Assembly (NCBI GenBank): GCA_015067785.1
Contig: SVLR01000008.1
Span: forward strand, 1-64,000
Source: Oscillospiraceae bacterium
GTDB taxonomy: Bacteria; Bacillota; Clostridia; Oscillospirales; Oscillospiraceae
DNA length: 64,000 bases
Reading direction: 5' to 3'
Under the pieces are notes generated by a model. The model was not told where the DNA came from, searched no databases, and was given only the letters and a program-made list of their open reading frames with translations. This document shows positions 31,395 through 41,164 of the stretch, piece after piece (the stretch's first letter is position 1; each line of letters begins with the position of its first letter). A program made the position numbers and the translations under genes.

Positions 31395-33347
31395 TTACCG
31401 TGTTGCCCACCGGTCCATCAGCAGCGGCATAAACAGACCGCCTTGGACACTGCGGGCAATAAACTTTTCATAGCGTCCCGTTTCCGTGTCGTAGTAATCC
31501 GAGAAGGGGACTCTTGTATCCGTTTCCCGCAAGTAATCGGCAATAGGCGCAATAAATTTGGAAAAGTCTTCGTCTGTTGCCATGGCGGCAGTCCATAGAA
31601 TCCAATCGGTTTTCGAATAGGGCGCCCGGGAATCCAGTGGGAGTCCGTAACGCTCCATACGAGGCAGATAGCTGGCAAGCTCCTTTTCGTAGAAAGCATC
31701 CGGGATCAGGTGGAAGCCCAAAAGCTTATCCCAAACCAAGTTGTATTTCATACTCCAGCCGTCTGCGCCGAAGGCAAGGCGGGTATAGCCGCCGGCATCG
31801 GCACGAATGAGCCAGCTTTGCGCCATTTCCTTTGCCTGCTGGAAATAAGACGCTGCTTTTTCGGGATAGCCCAAGGCTTGTAAGATCTGTCCAAAGGCGG
31901 CAATGCCCATAATCGCCTTGGCGGAGAGATTGACATTGTGCGCCAAGTGCCCGGCAAAATCGTCGGTACAGAGCTGCTCTCCGGGATCATCGCCAAATTC
32001 CTGCAAATACCGACACCACTGCTCCAAAAGATCCAGATTTTCCTTTGCTAAGGCATAATCTCCGTCAGCTTTTCCACAGGCGGCAATCATCAGCAGCATA
32101 TCTGCGCTTTCTTCTACGGGCATCTGCCTGTGTAGGAGATAGGCATCTGCTGTGGCGGGATAGAGATAGTAGGGGGGATGTACAGTGCCCATAGCTTGAT
32201 TCTTGGCTCGTTGGCGGGCACCGTAAACCTGACCTGTCAAAATAGGGTATCGGCCCACATCGTGGGGGGCGAAATCATATGTCCAGATAGGCATTCTTGA
32301 GAACTTAAAGATGGGTCGCAGCATGCCGCGAACCAGCTCCGGGCAGTACATTAAAAACAGCGGCACAGAGGGATAGCTGACATCAACAGTGGCGGCGCAG
32401 CCGTTGGAATCATTCTCCTTGGAAATGAAAAGCAATGTTCCGTCTGTATCTGCAACAAGTTTATGAGCGGCGATCGTCTGCCGGTAGGCGGCACTCACAA
32501 TCAGCGCATAGTCCTCTCCACCCTTTTCTTCAGCTTCTTTTAACAAAGCCTTGTCAAATTTTTCGCAGCGGGCGAGAAGCTCGTGGCGCTGGTCATAAAA
32601 TTCCCGGAGCGCCTGCGTGATGGTCTTACCGTTTCTTTGATAGTAGGCGGGCAGAATGCGACCAAAATAGTTGATAGACGCAATGTCGTCATAGCCGATT
32701 AATAGCAGTGTGTGAAGTTCGCCAAAGGCTTGCTTTTTGTGACGAAGCATAATATCGATACGCTCCGGTGCCTCGTCGACCGTATCCTCAGATGCAAGAT
32801 ACAGGTAGCCCCAATCACAGCTGACCTGGTCGCCGCTGCCACCGAGAATATTTTGCTGCAGACTTCCCATATAGCCGTAATTGAGCACACCGTCACTGTA
32901 AAAATCTATCCGCACCGGCGGCTCGTACTCGCCGGCGTGACAAAAATCCGCAAATGTCCAAAACTCCACTGTGATATCGTGGACTTTTCCATCCACAGAT
33001 ACGGCATCGCAAGAGATAAAGCTGATGGGGGTGGAAAGAATATCCAAATCGTCTGTTAGCAGGGGAGAGGTAAATTTTAATGTGAGCTGTACGCCTGCGG
33101 CCTGAAAAACATAAATTGTAGACAGGGGGGTAACGCGGGAAGAGATCAGTGGCATCGTTTTGCAAGTAGGACGACCTAAGAAACGGTATCGCACACCGTC
33201 AATGATGATAACGCCCCGAAGCTTTTTCTTTGTGCCGCTCCAGTGAATGGGGTCTTCTGCTGTGGGAACATCGGCATTGCTCCAAATGGAAAACATAGGA
33301 TCGTGGGTGATCAGGGGAAAAGCAGGAAGTCGTGTAAGGTTATCCAT
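31395..33347 (-). CDS. DUF4965/DUF5127/DUF1793 glutaminase-A-like protein
   Basis: The 650-residue protein starts with a beta-sandwich (LTHDPMFSIWSNADVPTAE-like opening, HWSGTKKKLRGVIIIDG) and continues into an (alpha/alpha) barrel with ENDSNGCAATVDVSYPSVPL, FAPHDVGRYPI and SMKYNLVWDKLLG. These are the segments typical of the family named after fungal glutaminase A. The fold is that of glycoside hydrolases and the real substrate in gut bacteria is uncertain. ATG 33347 follows AGAGGGG. It is the first gene of the leftward operon; no signal peptide is visible. Confidence 0.72.
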   Translation of the reverse strand: MDNLTRLPAFPLITHDPMFSIWSNADVPTAEDPIHWSGTKKKLRGVIIIDGVRYRFLGRPTCKTMPLISSRVTPLSTIYVFQAAGVQLTLKFTSPLLTDDLDILSTPISFISCDAVSVDGKVHDITVEFWTFADFCHAGEYEPPVRIDFYSDGVLNYGYMGSLQQNILGGSGDQVSCDWGYLYLASEDTVDEAPERIDIMLRHKKQAFGELHTLLLIGYDDIASINYFGRILPAYYQRNGKTITQALREFYDQRHELLARCEKFDKALLKEAEEKGGEDYALIVSAAYRQTIAAHKLVADTDGTLLFISKENDSNGCAATVDVSYPSVPLFLMYCPELVRGMLRPIFKFSRMPIWTYDFAPHDVGRYPILTGQVYGARQRAKNQAMGTVHPPYYLYPATADAYLLHRQMPVEESADMLLMIAACGKADGDYALAKENLDLLEQWCRYLQEFGDDPGEQLCTDDFAGHLAHNVNLSAKAIMGIAAFGQILQALGYPEKAASYFQQAKEMAQSWLIRADAGGYTRLAFGADGWSMKYNLVWDKLLGFHLIPDAFYEKELASYLPRMERYGLPLDSRAPYSKTDWILWTAAMATDEDFSKFIAPIADYLRETDTRVPFSDYYDTETGRYEKFIARSVQGGLFMPLLMDRWATR

Positions 33348-33384
33348 AGGAAATACCCCTCTTTCGTTACTACTTGATAAATAA

Positions 33385-33413
33385 AGCATACTTCCTTTTG
33401 CTGCACTCGTCAA
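33385..33413 (-). promoter_or_regulatory. Promoter of the leftward GH4 operon
   Basis: Reverse strand TTGACG (33413-33408), 17-bp spacer, TATGCT (33390-33385). Confidence 0.65.
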
Positions 33414-33645
33414 GGAGCTGTTACAGATACCGCAAACTTGCCGTTATTATGTTGCAAGATTGTCGTTTGCAAGAATAGCATACCATTATTTTGTCAACTG
33501 TGTGTGGCGCGTGGGAAAAGGACAATTAAAAGAGAGTAGATGCAATTTTTCTACACAAAAAAGCAAAAGCAAGCCCTGTTTTTGACGCGGTGGCGACAAT
33601 CTTGCGAATGAGATACGACGACTTTGCGTACTCGCTTTTGCGTGC

Positions 33646-33675
33646 TTGACAAACACGCCCTGTGTTCTTTATGCT
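33646..33675 (+). promoter_or_regulatory. Promoter of the Dpp-type transporter operon
   Basis: TTGACA (33646-33651), 18-bp spacer, TATGCT (33670-33675). The gap 33414-33645 has no gene but carries two direct repeats of TTGCAAGA (33452-33459, 33467-33474; 15-bp period), a plausible AraC-type operator between the divergent operons. Confidence 0.6.
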
Positions 33676-33816
33676 ATGAATATAGCCACAAAGAAGCGGC
33701 GAAATGTCACCCGTATTTGTGCGTATTCACCATAAATAATGGGAAAGCGCAATATGAAGAGCGGAGACATACCTTTGTGGCGTGTCTCAGGAGAAACCCA
33801 AAAAGGAGAGGAATAA

Positions 33817-34767
33817 ATGGTTAAGTATGCAATTAAAAGAATCCTTCTGCTGATACCAACGTTGGCTGTTGTGCTGACACTGGTATTCTGTCTGATGCGG
33901 TTAGTTCCCGGTAGCCCGGTCTACGCGATGATAGAGGGCGAGGAGTATACACCGGAGGAGATTTACCAGTTGGAGGAAGAGCTTGGCTTCCACGATCCAA
34001 TTTGGGAGCAATATCTTCGTTATGTTGGAGGTATTTTGAAAGGTGACTGGGGCGAGTCTTATGTATCGCACAAACCGGTTATGCAGGCGATTTTGAATGT
34101 TTGGGAACCGACGATCTTGATTACGATTATGGCGACCATCATTACTGTTGTGATCGCGATCCCGGTAGGCGTGCTTTCTGCGACCCACAGAAATTCGCTG
34201 CTTGATTATTTTGTTACCTCTACATCCATGGCATCTATGACCATCCCGACCTTCTGCTGGGGCTTGCTGCTGTGTTATTTTGTGGCTTATAAAATGGACC
34301 TGTTCCCTATACTGGGTTATGAGTACATAGAAAAGAACGGTTTTTGGAACGCGGTATATTTTGCGGCTCTGCCCAGTATATCTCTTGGCCTTCACCACGT
34401 GGCAAGCCTTGCAAGACTAACCCGTTCCACAATGCTGGATGTTCTCAATCAGGACTATATCCGCACTGCCAAGGCAAAGGGTCTTCCCCGCAGAAAGATC
34501 TTCTATAAGCATGCCCTGAAAAACACGCTGTCTATCGTGGCTACCAGTATCGCTTACTCCATTGCCAGTATGTTGGGCGGCTCTGCGGTTACAGAGCGCG
34601 TCTTCGGTATTCGCGGTATGGGTACCCTGGCGGTTAGCTCCCTGACACAGCGTGACTACAATCAGGAACAGGCCATCGTTCTGTTTACAGCGCTGATCTG
34701 CTTAGGCGTGAATTTGCTGCTGGATATTTTCTATAAGATTCTGGATCCTAGAATCGAGTATGAATAA
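33817..34767 (+). CDS. ABC transporter permease, DppB/OppB type
   Basis: The 316-residue membrane protein has six predicted helices and the EAA loop with AKAKGLPRRKIFYKHALKN, which contacts the ATPases. The N-terminal KRILLLIPTLAVVLTLVFCLMRLVPG is typical of the DppB branch. It starts a five-gene transporter operon in the normal order BCDF-A. In this family substrates are peptides or, in some members, oligosaccharides. Confidence 0.92.
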   Translation: MVKYAIKRILLLIPTLAVVLTLVFCLMRLVPGSPVYAMIEGEEYTPEEIYQLEEELGFHDPIWEQYLRYVGGILKGDWGESYVSHKPVMQAILNVWEPTILITIMATIITVVIAIPVGVLSATHRNSLLDYFVTSTSMASMTIPTFCWGLLLCYFVAYKMDLFPILGYEYIEKNGFWNAVYFAALPSISLGLHHVASLARLTRSTMLDVLNQDYIRTAKAKGLPRRKIFYKHALKNTLSIVATSIAYSIASMLGGSAVTERVFGIRGMGTLAVSSLTQRDYNQEQAIVLFTALICLGVNLLLDIFYKILDPRIEYE

Positions 34768-34782
34768 GGGGAGGAGGATATT

Positions 34783-35619
34783 ATGAAAATGAGACGATTA
34801 AAACCGCTTCGCTTTTTGCAGAAGTACGGACGCTTGATCATCGGTGGCGCGATCATTGCTGTTGTGCTCTTTGGCGCGATTTTTGCACCGCTGCTTACGG
34901 ACTACGATCCGGAGAAAATCAACGTTCTTAACGTTAAAAAGCCGCCCAGTGCAGAACATATCCTCGGCACAGACCTTTACGGTCGCGATATGCTGTCGCG
35001 TATCCTCTATGGCTCCCGAACGACCCTGATCGTAGCATTAGGTGTTCAAACCCTTGTTACCATTGCCGGTACGATTCTAGGTCTGATCTGTGGTTACTAC
35101 TCCAAGGCGGAAAAATTCTTGATGCGTATTTTGGATGCTTTTTCTACCATCCCTAATTTGCTGCTGTGCTTAATGATGGTGTCGATTTTTGGCGCAGGTA
35201 CGATCAATCTGATCGTTGCCATGTCTATAAGTGCCATCCCCGGTACTGCCCGAATGGTCAGAAATCAGGTTTTATCTTTGCGTGAGAAGGAGTACATCGA
35301 GAGTGAAAAGGCGATGGGCGCCAGCGACCTGCGTACGGTGGGTCTGCACATCCTTCCTGCTTGTAGCTCTTACCTAATCGTGCGTTTCTCCTCCGGTCTT
35401 GCAGGCTCTGTTCTGTCTATGACCTCCCTTTCTTATCTGGGTCTTGGTCTTAGTCCCCTGATCCCCAGTTGGGGCGGCATGGTTTATGAAGGACAGAACT
35501 TTATGTTCGGCACACCGCATTTGGTATTCTACCCTGCGCTGGCAATTTGTATTGCTGTCTTCGGCTTCAGCCTTCTTGGTGACGGCGTCCGGGATCTGCT
35601 GGATCCCAAGCTGAGATAA
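34783..35619 (+). CDS. ABC transporter permease, DppC/OppC type
   Basis: The 278-residue partner permease has the DppC N-terminal helix (IIGGAIIAVVLFGAIFAPLL), the HILGTDLYGRDMLSR segment that is diagnostic for DppC, and an EAA loop ESEKAMGASDLRTVGLHIL. It follows the B subunit by 15 bp. Confidence 0.92.
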   Translation: MKMRRLKPLRFLQKYGRLIIGGAIIAVVLFGAIFAPLLTDYDPEKINVLNVKKPPSAEHILGTDLYGRDMLSRILYGSRTTLIVALGVQTLVTIAGTILGLICGYYSKAEKFLMRILDAFSTIPNLLLCLMMVSIFGAGTINLIVAMSISAIPGTARMVRNQVLSLREKEYIESEKAMGASDLRTVGLHILPACSSYLIVRFSSGLAGSVLSMTSLSYLGLGLSPLIPSWGGMVYEGQNFMFGTPHLVFYPALAICIAVFGFSLLGDGVRDLLDPKLR

Positions 35620-35632
35620 GGGGGTGCGGTTT

Positions 35633-36610
35633 ATGGAGAGAGAAGTAACTCTACAGGTAAAAGACCTGGAGCTTTGGTTTGATAATGACCGTGGCTCTGT
35701 CAAAATTCTAAACGGCATCAGCTTCGACATTTATAAGGGCGAGACCCTTGGCATCGTGGGCGAATCCGGTTGTGGCAAAAGCGTAACATCGCTGTCCATT
35801 ATGCGTCTGCTGCAAAGCCCGCCTGCCCGCTTCGGCGGCAGCATCAAGCTGCAGGATAAGGAGATCTTAAAGCTGTCCGAGCGGCAGATGCAGGCCATCC
35901 GTGGCAACCGGATCTCTATGATCTTCCAGGAGCCCATGACCAGTCTAAACCCGGTATTTACCATTGGCGATCAGCTGATCGAAACCTTTATGCAGCATCA
36001 GGGCTTATCCAAGTCCGAGGCATGGGAAAAGGGTATCGAAATGCTCCGTATGGTGCGTATTCCTTTGCCGGAGCAGAGAATGAAGGAGTTCCCTTACCAG
36101 CTTTCCGGCGGTATGCGCCAGAGAGTAATGATTGCAATGGCACTGGCTTGTCAGCCCGAGTTGCTGATTGCCGATGAGCCTACCACAGCGCTGGACGTGA
36201 CCATTCAGGCGCAGGTGTTGGATCTGATGCGGAATCTGCAAAAGGAGATGGGAACATCCATCGCCTTTATTACCCACGATCTTGGCGTTGTCAGCGAAAT
36301 GTGCGACCGTGTGATTGTCCTGTACTGCGGCGAAGTGGTAGAGGAAGCTGTCGCAGACGATCTATTTGAAAATCCTAAGCATCCCTACACAGACGGTCTA
36401 CTGGGAACGCTTCCCAAGTTCGGCGAGACCGGAAGACTGGAAATGATCCCCGGCGTGGTTCCGCCTGCAGGAAAATTCCCCACAGGCTGTGTATTTGCGC
36501 CCCGTTGTAAATATGCCACGGAAAAATGTCACGCCCAAAAGCCCGGACTTTGTGATTTGGGCGGTGGCCATAAGGTTCGCTGCTTCCGCTATGAAGAGGA
36601 GGAGAAATAA
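35633..36610 (+). CDS. ABC transporter ATPase, DppD/OppD type
   Basis: The 325-residue ATPase has Walker [10 protein letters not shown], signature LSGGMRQRV, Walker [13 protein letters not shown] and the H-loop THDLG. The family's C-terminal oligopeptide domain has Cys residues ([15 protein letters not shown]) that often bind a 4Fe-4S cluster. ATG 35633 is preferred to the GTG at 35624 because the AGGGGG site is better spaced. Its stop overlaps the next start (TAATG). Confidence 0.92.
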   Translation: MEREVTLQVKDLELWFDNDRGSVKILNGISFDIYKGETLGIVGESGCGKSVTSLSIMRLLQSPPARFGGSIKLQDKEILKLSERQMQAIRGNRISMIFQEPMTSLNPVFTIGDQLIETFMQHQGLSKSEAWEKGIEMLRMVRIPLPEQRMKEFPYQLSGGMRQRVMIAMALACQPELLIADEPTTALDVTIQAQVLDLMRNLQKEMGTSIAFITHDLGVVSEMCDRVIVLYCGEVVEEAVADDLFENPKHPYTDGLLGTLPKFGETGRLEMIPGVVPPAGKFPTGCVFAPRCKYATEKCHAQKPGLCDLGGGHKVRCFRYEEEEK

Positions 36611-37599
36611 TGGTACATAATGACAAAAAAGCACTCCTCCAAATCACGGGTTTAGTGAAATGGTTCCCAATCAAAAAATGGTTTTTTGAGAAAAAGGAAT
36701 ATGTTAAGGCTGTAGACGATGTGGAATTCGAGGTATACGAGGGAGAGACCTTCGGTATTGCCGGCGAATCCGGTTGCGGTAAAAGTACGCTGCTGAGAAC
36801 GGTCCTTCGTCTCATTGAGCCTACCAAGGGCAAGATCGTCTATGACGGCGTTGACATCACCCATATGGGCAAGAAAGAGTTGCGGAAGATCCGCCGACAT
36901 ATGCAGATCGTCTTCCAAGACCCCTACAGCGCCTTGGATGGCCGTATGAAGGTAGGAAAGATCATCGAAGAGCCCATGATCATCAGTAAGCTCTATCCGA
37001 ACAAGGCCGCCCGTATGGCGCACGTCGTGGAATTAATGGAGCAGGTCGGTCTGGATCCCTCCTATATTGACCGGTATCCCCATGAGTTTTCCGGCGGTCA
37101 GCGGCAAAGAATCGTCATTGCCCGGGCGCTGGCAACAAAGCCTCAGCTTCTTGTCTGTGACGAGGCGGTTTCCGCACTGGACGTTTCTGTCCGTGCGCAG
37201 GTTCTGAACCTGCTTGCCGATCTGCAGGATGAGCTGAAGCTTACCTACCTGTTCATCTCTCACGACCTTTCGGTCATTGAACATATTTGTGACCGCGTTG
37301 CGATCATGTATTTAGGCAAGGTCGTAGAGATCGGCACAAAAGAAGACATCTTTAACGATCCCCAGCACCCCTATACGAAAGCACTTTTGTCTGCGATCCC
37401 CAAGGTGGGAAAGCGGGACAGATCTGACCGGATTATCTTGGAAGGCGATATTCCCAGTCCGGTAAATCCCCCGGCTGGCTGCCGCTTCCACACCCGCTGT
37501 CCTTATGCAACCGAGCAATGTAAGTCCGCACCTCCGGTGGTGGATTTCGGAAACGGACATAAGGTAGCTTGCCACCTGTGCGCCGGCACAAATAAATAA
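36610..37599 (+). CDS. ABC transporter ATPase, DppF/OppF type
   Basis: The 329-residue second ATPase has Walker [13 protein letters not shown], signature [16 protein letters not shown], Walker [15 protein letters not shown] and a C-terminal Cys-containing tail ([15 protein letters not shown]). The unusual N-terminus [20 protein letters not shown] matches the OppF form. Confidence 0.92.
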   Translation: MVHNDKKALLQITGLVKWFPIKKWFFEKKEYVKAVDDVEFEVYEGETFGIAGESGCGKSTLLRTVLRLIEPTKGKIVYDGVDITHMGKKELRKIRRHMQIVFQDPYSALDGRMKVGKIIEEPMIISKLYPNKAARMAHVVELMEQVGLDPSYIDRYPHEFSGGQRQRIVIARALATKPQLLVCDEAVSALDVSVRAQVLNLLADLQDELKLTYLFISHDLSVIEHICDRVAIMYLGKVVEIGTKEDIFNDPQHPYTKALLSAIPKVGKRDRSDRIILEGDIPSPVNPPAGCRFHTRCPYATEQCKSAPPVVDFGNGHKVACHLCAGTNK

Positions 37600-37743
37600 T
37601 GCTGATATTTTTGATCCTTGTGCGTAGTTACCCCGGTAAAAATCATCTTTATGCCCGGTCAGCAGACAGATGGTTTTTATATAACAGTTATCTTTGTGCT
37701 TCGGTGTGAAGAAACTGAAAAAATGATTATGGAGGAAAACAAA

Positions 37744-39375
37744 ATGAAAAAACTGCTTGCACTGTTACTGGCAATCGCAATGGTTCTCTCCTTGGCTGCA
37801 TGCTTCGGTCCTACAGACCCGACCGAGCCTACTGATCCCACCAACCCCACCAACCCCACCGATCCCGTCGACCCCGGCATCTCCGAAGAAGCAAAATACG
37901 GCGGTCACCTGGACTTCTGCGTTTACGCTAAGCCCACCCGTCTGGACCCCGCAAAGGCTACCGGTACCTGGTACTATATGTACACCAACCTGGTATACGA
38001 AGCTCCTTTGACCAGAGATGCAGAGGGTAACATCCGTCCCAACGTTTGTAATTTTGAGCTGTCCGAAGACCAGCTGACCCTTAAGCTGTGGGTCCGCGAA
38101 GGCCTCAAGTTCCACGACGGTTCTCCCGTTGAGATCGAGGACGTTGTCGCTTCCATTCAGCGCGCTGTTCACAAGAGCCCCAGAGAGTTCGTCGCCGGCT
38201 ACATTCAGGACGTTAAGATCGAGGACGGTGTTGCTACCATCACCTTCAAGGAGTACGCCGAGAAGACTATGTACTACATCGCCAGCGTTAACCCCCTGAT
38301 CGGCGTTATGCCCAAGGAAATCGCTGAGGAGTACAGCAACGAGAGCGGCAACTTCATCGTTGATGTTGCAGACGCAATCGGCACCGGTCCCTACAAGTTC
38401 ACTGAACTGGTTGACAGTGTTTCTGTTTCTGTTGCTCGTTTTGATGACTATATCCCCGTCGAAGAAGGCTACACCGGCTATGCTGCTCCCAAGAAGGCAT
38501 ACTTAGATACCATCACCTTCCACGCAAATACCGAAGCCAGCACCTCTACTCTGGCACTGATGGACGGCCAGTACGATCTGTTCGCTGACTGCCCCGTTGA
38601 TTTCGCTGCTCAGCTGCAGGCTGCCGGCATCAAGACCCTGAAGAAGACCCAGACCACCGGTAACGTGTTCTTTATGAACACCCGCGGTAATGGCGTTACA
38701 GCAAACGTGAATATGCGTAAGGCTATGATGGCTGCTATCGACATCCCCGAGTTCGTCAGCTACATGACCGACGGCGAATTCACCAAGGGCGGCTTCTGCC
38801 CCGCAGTTGACGAAGTCTACTACACCGATGTCTTTGAAAAGGCTGACTACATGGGCGAAGACAATGTAGCACTGGCTAAGCAGTATTTGGCTGCTGCCGG
38901 CTACAAGGGCGAGAAGGTACAGCTGGCTCTGGGCTCTGCTTATGCGAACGTTGCTACCCTGCTGGCCGATTACTTCACCGCTGCCGGTATTAACTATGAG
39001 GTAACTATGCTGGAGTCCGGTGCAACTAAGGACTTCTACACCGACAAGAGCAATGCATGGGATATCTACTACACCGCTCCCTCTCTGAACAACACCCCCA
39101 CTCTGCTGTCCGCTACCATCATGAACGATGACTACCTGGGCGCAGAGAAGGACGCTCTGCTCAAGGAGCTGCAGGGCATGGTCGTTGGCTCCGAGGAGTA
39201 CATGAACAAGTGGTATGAGCTGGCTAACCAGATGGTTGACGACTGCGCAGTTGTATTCCTGCACCCCGTTAACGTCGAGTGGGCTTTCCATGGTGACTTC
39301 AACCTGGAGTACGACGGCATCAGCACTTACCTGTTCAACTCCTACTGGACCAATCCTGCAAATCACGGCAAATAA
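37744..39375 (+). CDS. Solute-binding lipoprotein, SBP_bac_5 (DppA/OppA type)
   Basis: The 543-residue protein has a lipoprotein signal with lipobox LSLAAC (Cys 20). A low-complexity Pro/Thr/Asp linker follows (DPTEPTDPTNPTNP), then the family-5 binding domain with TRLDPAKATGTWYYMYTNLVYE and LTLKLWVREGLKFHDGSPV. It delivers the ligand to the permeases upstream. ATG 37744 is chosen because it yields a standard lipoprotein signal. The acidic TDP linker recurs in the giant protein at 55999-60942. Confidence 0.9.
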   Translation: MKKLLALLLAIAMVLSLAACFGPTDPTEPTDPTNPTNPTDPVDPGISEEAKYGGHLDFCVYAKPTRLDPAKATGTWYYMYTNLVYEAPLTRDAEGNIRPNVCNFELSEDQLTLKLWVREGLKFHDGSPVEIEDVVASIQRAVHKSPREFVAGYIQDVKIEDGVATITFKEYAEKTMYYIASVNPLIGVMPKEIAEEYSNESGNFIVDVADAIGTGPYKFTELVDSVSVSVARFDDYIPVEEGYTGYAAPKKAYLDTITFHANTEASTSTLALMDGQYDLFADCPVDFAAQLQAAGIKTLKKTQTTGNVFFMNTRGNGVTANVNMRKAMMAAIDIPEFVSYMTDGEFTKGGFCPAVDEVYYTDVFEKADYMGEDNVALAKQYLAAAGYKGEKVQLALGSAYANVATLLADYFTAAGINYEVTMLESGATKDFYTDKSNAWDIYYTAPSLNNTPTLLSATIMNDDYLGAEKDALLKELQGMVVGSEEYMNKWYELANQMVDDCAVVFLHPVNVEWAFHGDFNLEYDGISTYLFNSYWTNPANHGK

Positions 39376-39409
39376 TTCTGAATAAACGCACAAGTTGATC
39401 AAATTCAGG

Positions 39410-39446
39410 TTCCCGCCCGCCTTATGGCGGGCGGGAATTGTATTTT
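39410..39446 (+). terminator. Terminator after the transporter operon
   Basis: TTCCCGCCCGCC TTAT GGCGGGCGGGAA (39410-39437) followed by TTGTATTTTT. Partial read-through into the MFS gene is possible because no clear promoter follows. Confidence 0.75.
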
Positions 39447-39480
39447 TGTGGATTCTAAGCGGACGGAAAGGAACGTACCT

Positions 39481-40767
39481 ATGAATCTGACATCGAGTAA
39501 AAAACAAACCCTCATAAAGGTTGCCGTAATGGCCTCCTGCTTTTCTATGATCTTCATCTGCCTGGGCTTTTGTAGCAGCAACAAAAGTGTTTACCTCTCT
39601 GCAATTACCGAGGCGCTTGGCATTAAGAGAAGTCTATTTTCTATTAACGACAGTTGCAGATATATTGCAACTGCGGTTGTGAACCTTTTCTTTGGCGCGC
39701 TGATTCAGCGATTTGGTGCCAAAAAATTAGTGGGCGCAGGCTTTTTCTGCCTGATCGTGTCCACCCTGATTTACGCAAATGCTACCCGGGTTTGGGTTTT
39801 CTATATAGGCGGATGCTTCCTTGGTATTGGTCTCGCTTGGACAACAACGACAATGGCCAGCTACTTGGTCAACCGCTGGTTTAGTGAGAACCGGGGAATG
39901 ATGAGTGGTCTCATTCTGTGTGCCAACGGTCTTGGCGGCGCTTTGGCGGCGCAAATCGTAACACCGATGATCTACGAGGAAGGCAACGCTTTCGGCTATC
40001 GCAATGCCTACAACTTAGTGGCGTTCTTGCTGCTGATCGTTGGTATTGTTGTCGTTCTTGTTATCCGCGAGCCTTCTGCTGCCACATCTCCCAATGTCCC
40101 GAAAAAAGGACATAAAGGCAAAAAATGGGAGGGAATATCCCTTTCCGAGGCGATCCGCAAGCCCTTTTTCTATGCAGCAACGGTATGTGTGTTCCTGACG
40201 GGAATGAGCCTGCAGGGCATTAACGGTATTGCGGCGGCGCATCTCGGCGATGTGGGGATCGATAAGGGCATTGTGGCAACCGTATTGAGTGTCCATTCTG
40301 TGGTTTTGTGCATTTCAAAGTTGCTTGCCGGTGTCAGTTATGATAAACTGGGATTGCGAAAGACACTGCTGATTTGCGAAATGTTTGGTGTGCTTTCTTT
40401 TTTGGCGTTGGCCTTTTCCGGGAACAGTACCCTTGGCATTGCAAATGCAGTTGCTTGGGGCGCGCTTTCCTCCTTGGCACTGCCACTGGAAACGGTAATG
40501 GTTCCCTTAATTGCTGCGGATATGTTCGGAGAAAAGGATTTTTCCAAAATGGTGGGCATATTTGTTTCCGTAAATACAGCCGGCTATGCCTTTGGTACAC
40601 CGGTTGCCAACTTGATTTTTGATGCATGCGGCACCTATAAGCCTATGCTGCTTTTAACAGCGCTTATGATGCTCTTGATTGCAGTGAGCTTTTGGTTTAT
40701 TATTAATACGGCTGGAAAGCTGCGCGTGCAAATCGTTTCTGCGGAAAATGAAAGAATGATACAATAA
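39481..40767 (+). CDS. MFS transporter
   Basis: The 428-residue protein has about 12 hydrophobic helices and an MFS loop-like LIQRFGAKKLVGAG after helix 2. A second-half repeat (YDKLGLRKTLLICEMFG) follows a hydrophilic central loop. It resembles OxlT/monocarboxylate-type members. It opens a run of tightly spaced genes for glycan use, so sugar-acid or sialic-acid-like uptake or export is possible but unproven. Start 39481 is supported by GGAAAGGA. Confidence 0.82.
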   Translation: MNLTSSKKQTLIKVAVMASCFSMIFICLGFCSSNKSVYLSAITEALGIKRSLFSINDSCRYIATAVVNLFFGALIQRFGAKKLVGAGFFCLIVSTLIYANATRVWVFYIGGCFLGIGLAWTTTTMASYLVNRWFSENRGMMSGLILCANGLGGALAAQIVTPMIYEEGNAFGYRNAYNLVAFLLLIVGIVVVLVIREPSAATSPNVPKKGHKGKKWEGISLSEAIRKPFFYAATVCVFLTGMSLQGINGIAAAHLGDVGIDKGIVATVLSVHSVVLCISKLLAGVSYDKLGLRKTLLICEMFGVLSFLALAFSGNSTLGIANAVAWGALSSLALPLETVMVPLIAADMFGEKDFSKMVGIFVSVNTAGYAFGTPVANLIFDACGTYKPMLLLTALMMLLIAVSFWFIINTAGKLRVQIVSAENERMIQ

Positions 40768-40782
40768 TAAGGAGAATGGTCT

Positions 40783-41151
40783 ATGAATCCTTGGGGTTAT
40801 ATTGCAATTGCTGCAGTATGTGTGACTGCTTTTATTCTGCTTTTATCCTTTGGTTTCAACTGGCTTATAGTATGGTTTGCCGGTAGATATTCCGAAAAGA
40901 CATTAAATAAAAGCGTGAAAGATATAGAAAAAATGCTGCCCGGCAAGAATTGCGGCAAGTGCGGCTGTAAGGACTGCGCGGCATATGCGATGGAGGTCTT
41001 TACCTACAGAAAGGAAACAGACCGCTGCACCGAAGGCGCAGAAGATCTGTCACAGCGTATGGATGCATATATGAAGGATTTTCAGGAGTCTTTGGTAAAT
41101 GATACACCAAAAGACAACAAAGGATGGGAACCGAGAAATCCGAATTTGTGA
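40783..41151 (+). CDS. Membrane-anchored Fe-S (RnfB-like) small protein
   Basis: The 122-residue protein has an N-terminal transmembrane helix (IAIAAVCVTAFILLLSFGFNWLIV), then a Cys cluster NCGKCGCKDCAAYA...RC resembling the 4Fe-4S domain at the N-terminus of RnfB and related redox proteins. A hydrophilic tail follows. An electron-carrying or regulatory role at the membrane is inferred. It is unusual to find it alone between an MFS transporter and a glycoside-hydrolase-like gene. Confidence 0.65.
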   Translation: MNPWGYIAIAAVCVTAFILLLSFGFNWLIVWFAGRYSEKTLNKSVKDIEKMLPGKNCGKCGCKDCAAYAMEVFTYRKETDRCTEGAEDLSQRMDAYMKDFQESLVNDTPKDNKGWEPRNPNL

Positions 41152-41164
41152 GAGGAAGAGCATT

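Noticed and set aside
33624-33824. 66-codon frame upstream of the transporter
   Set aside because: It overlaps the promoter at 33646-33675 and the start of the permease gene, and lacks a ribosome site.
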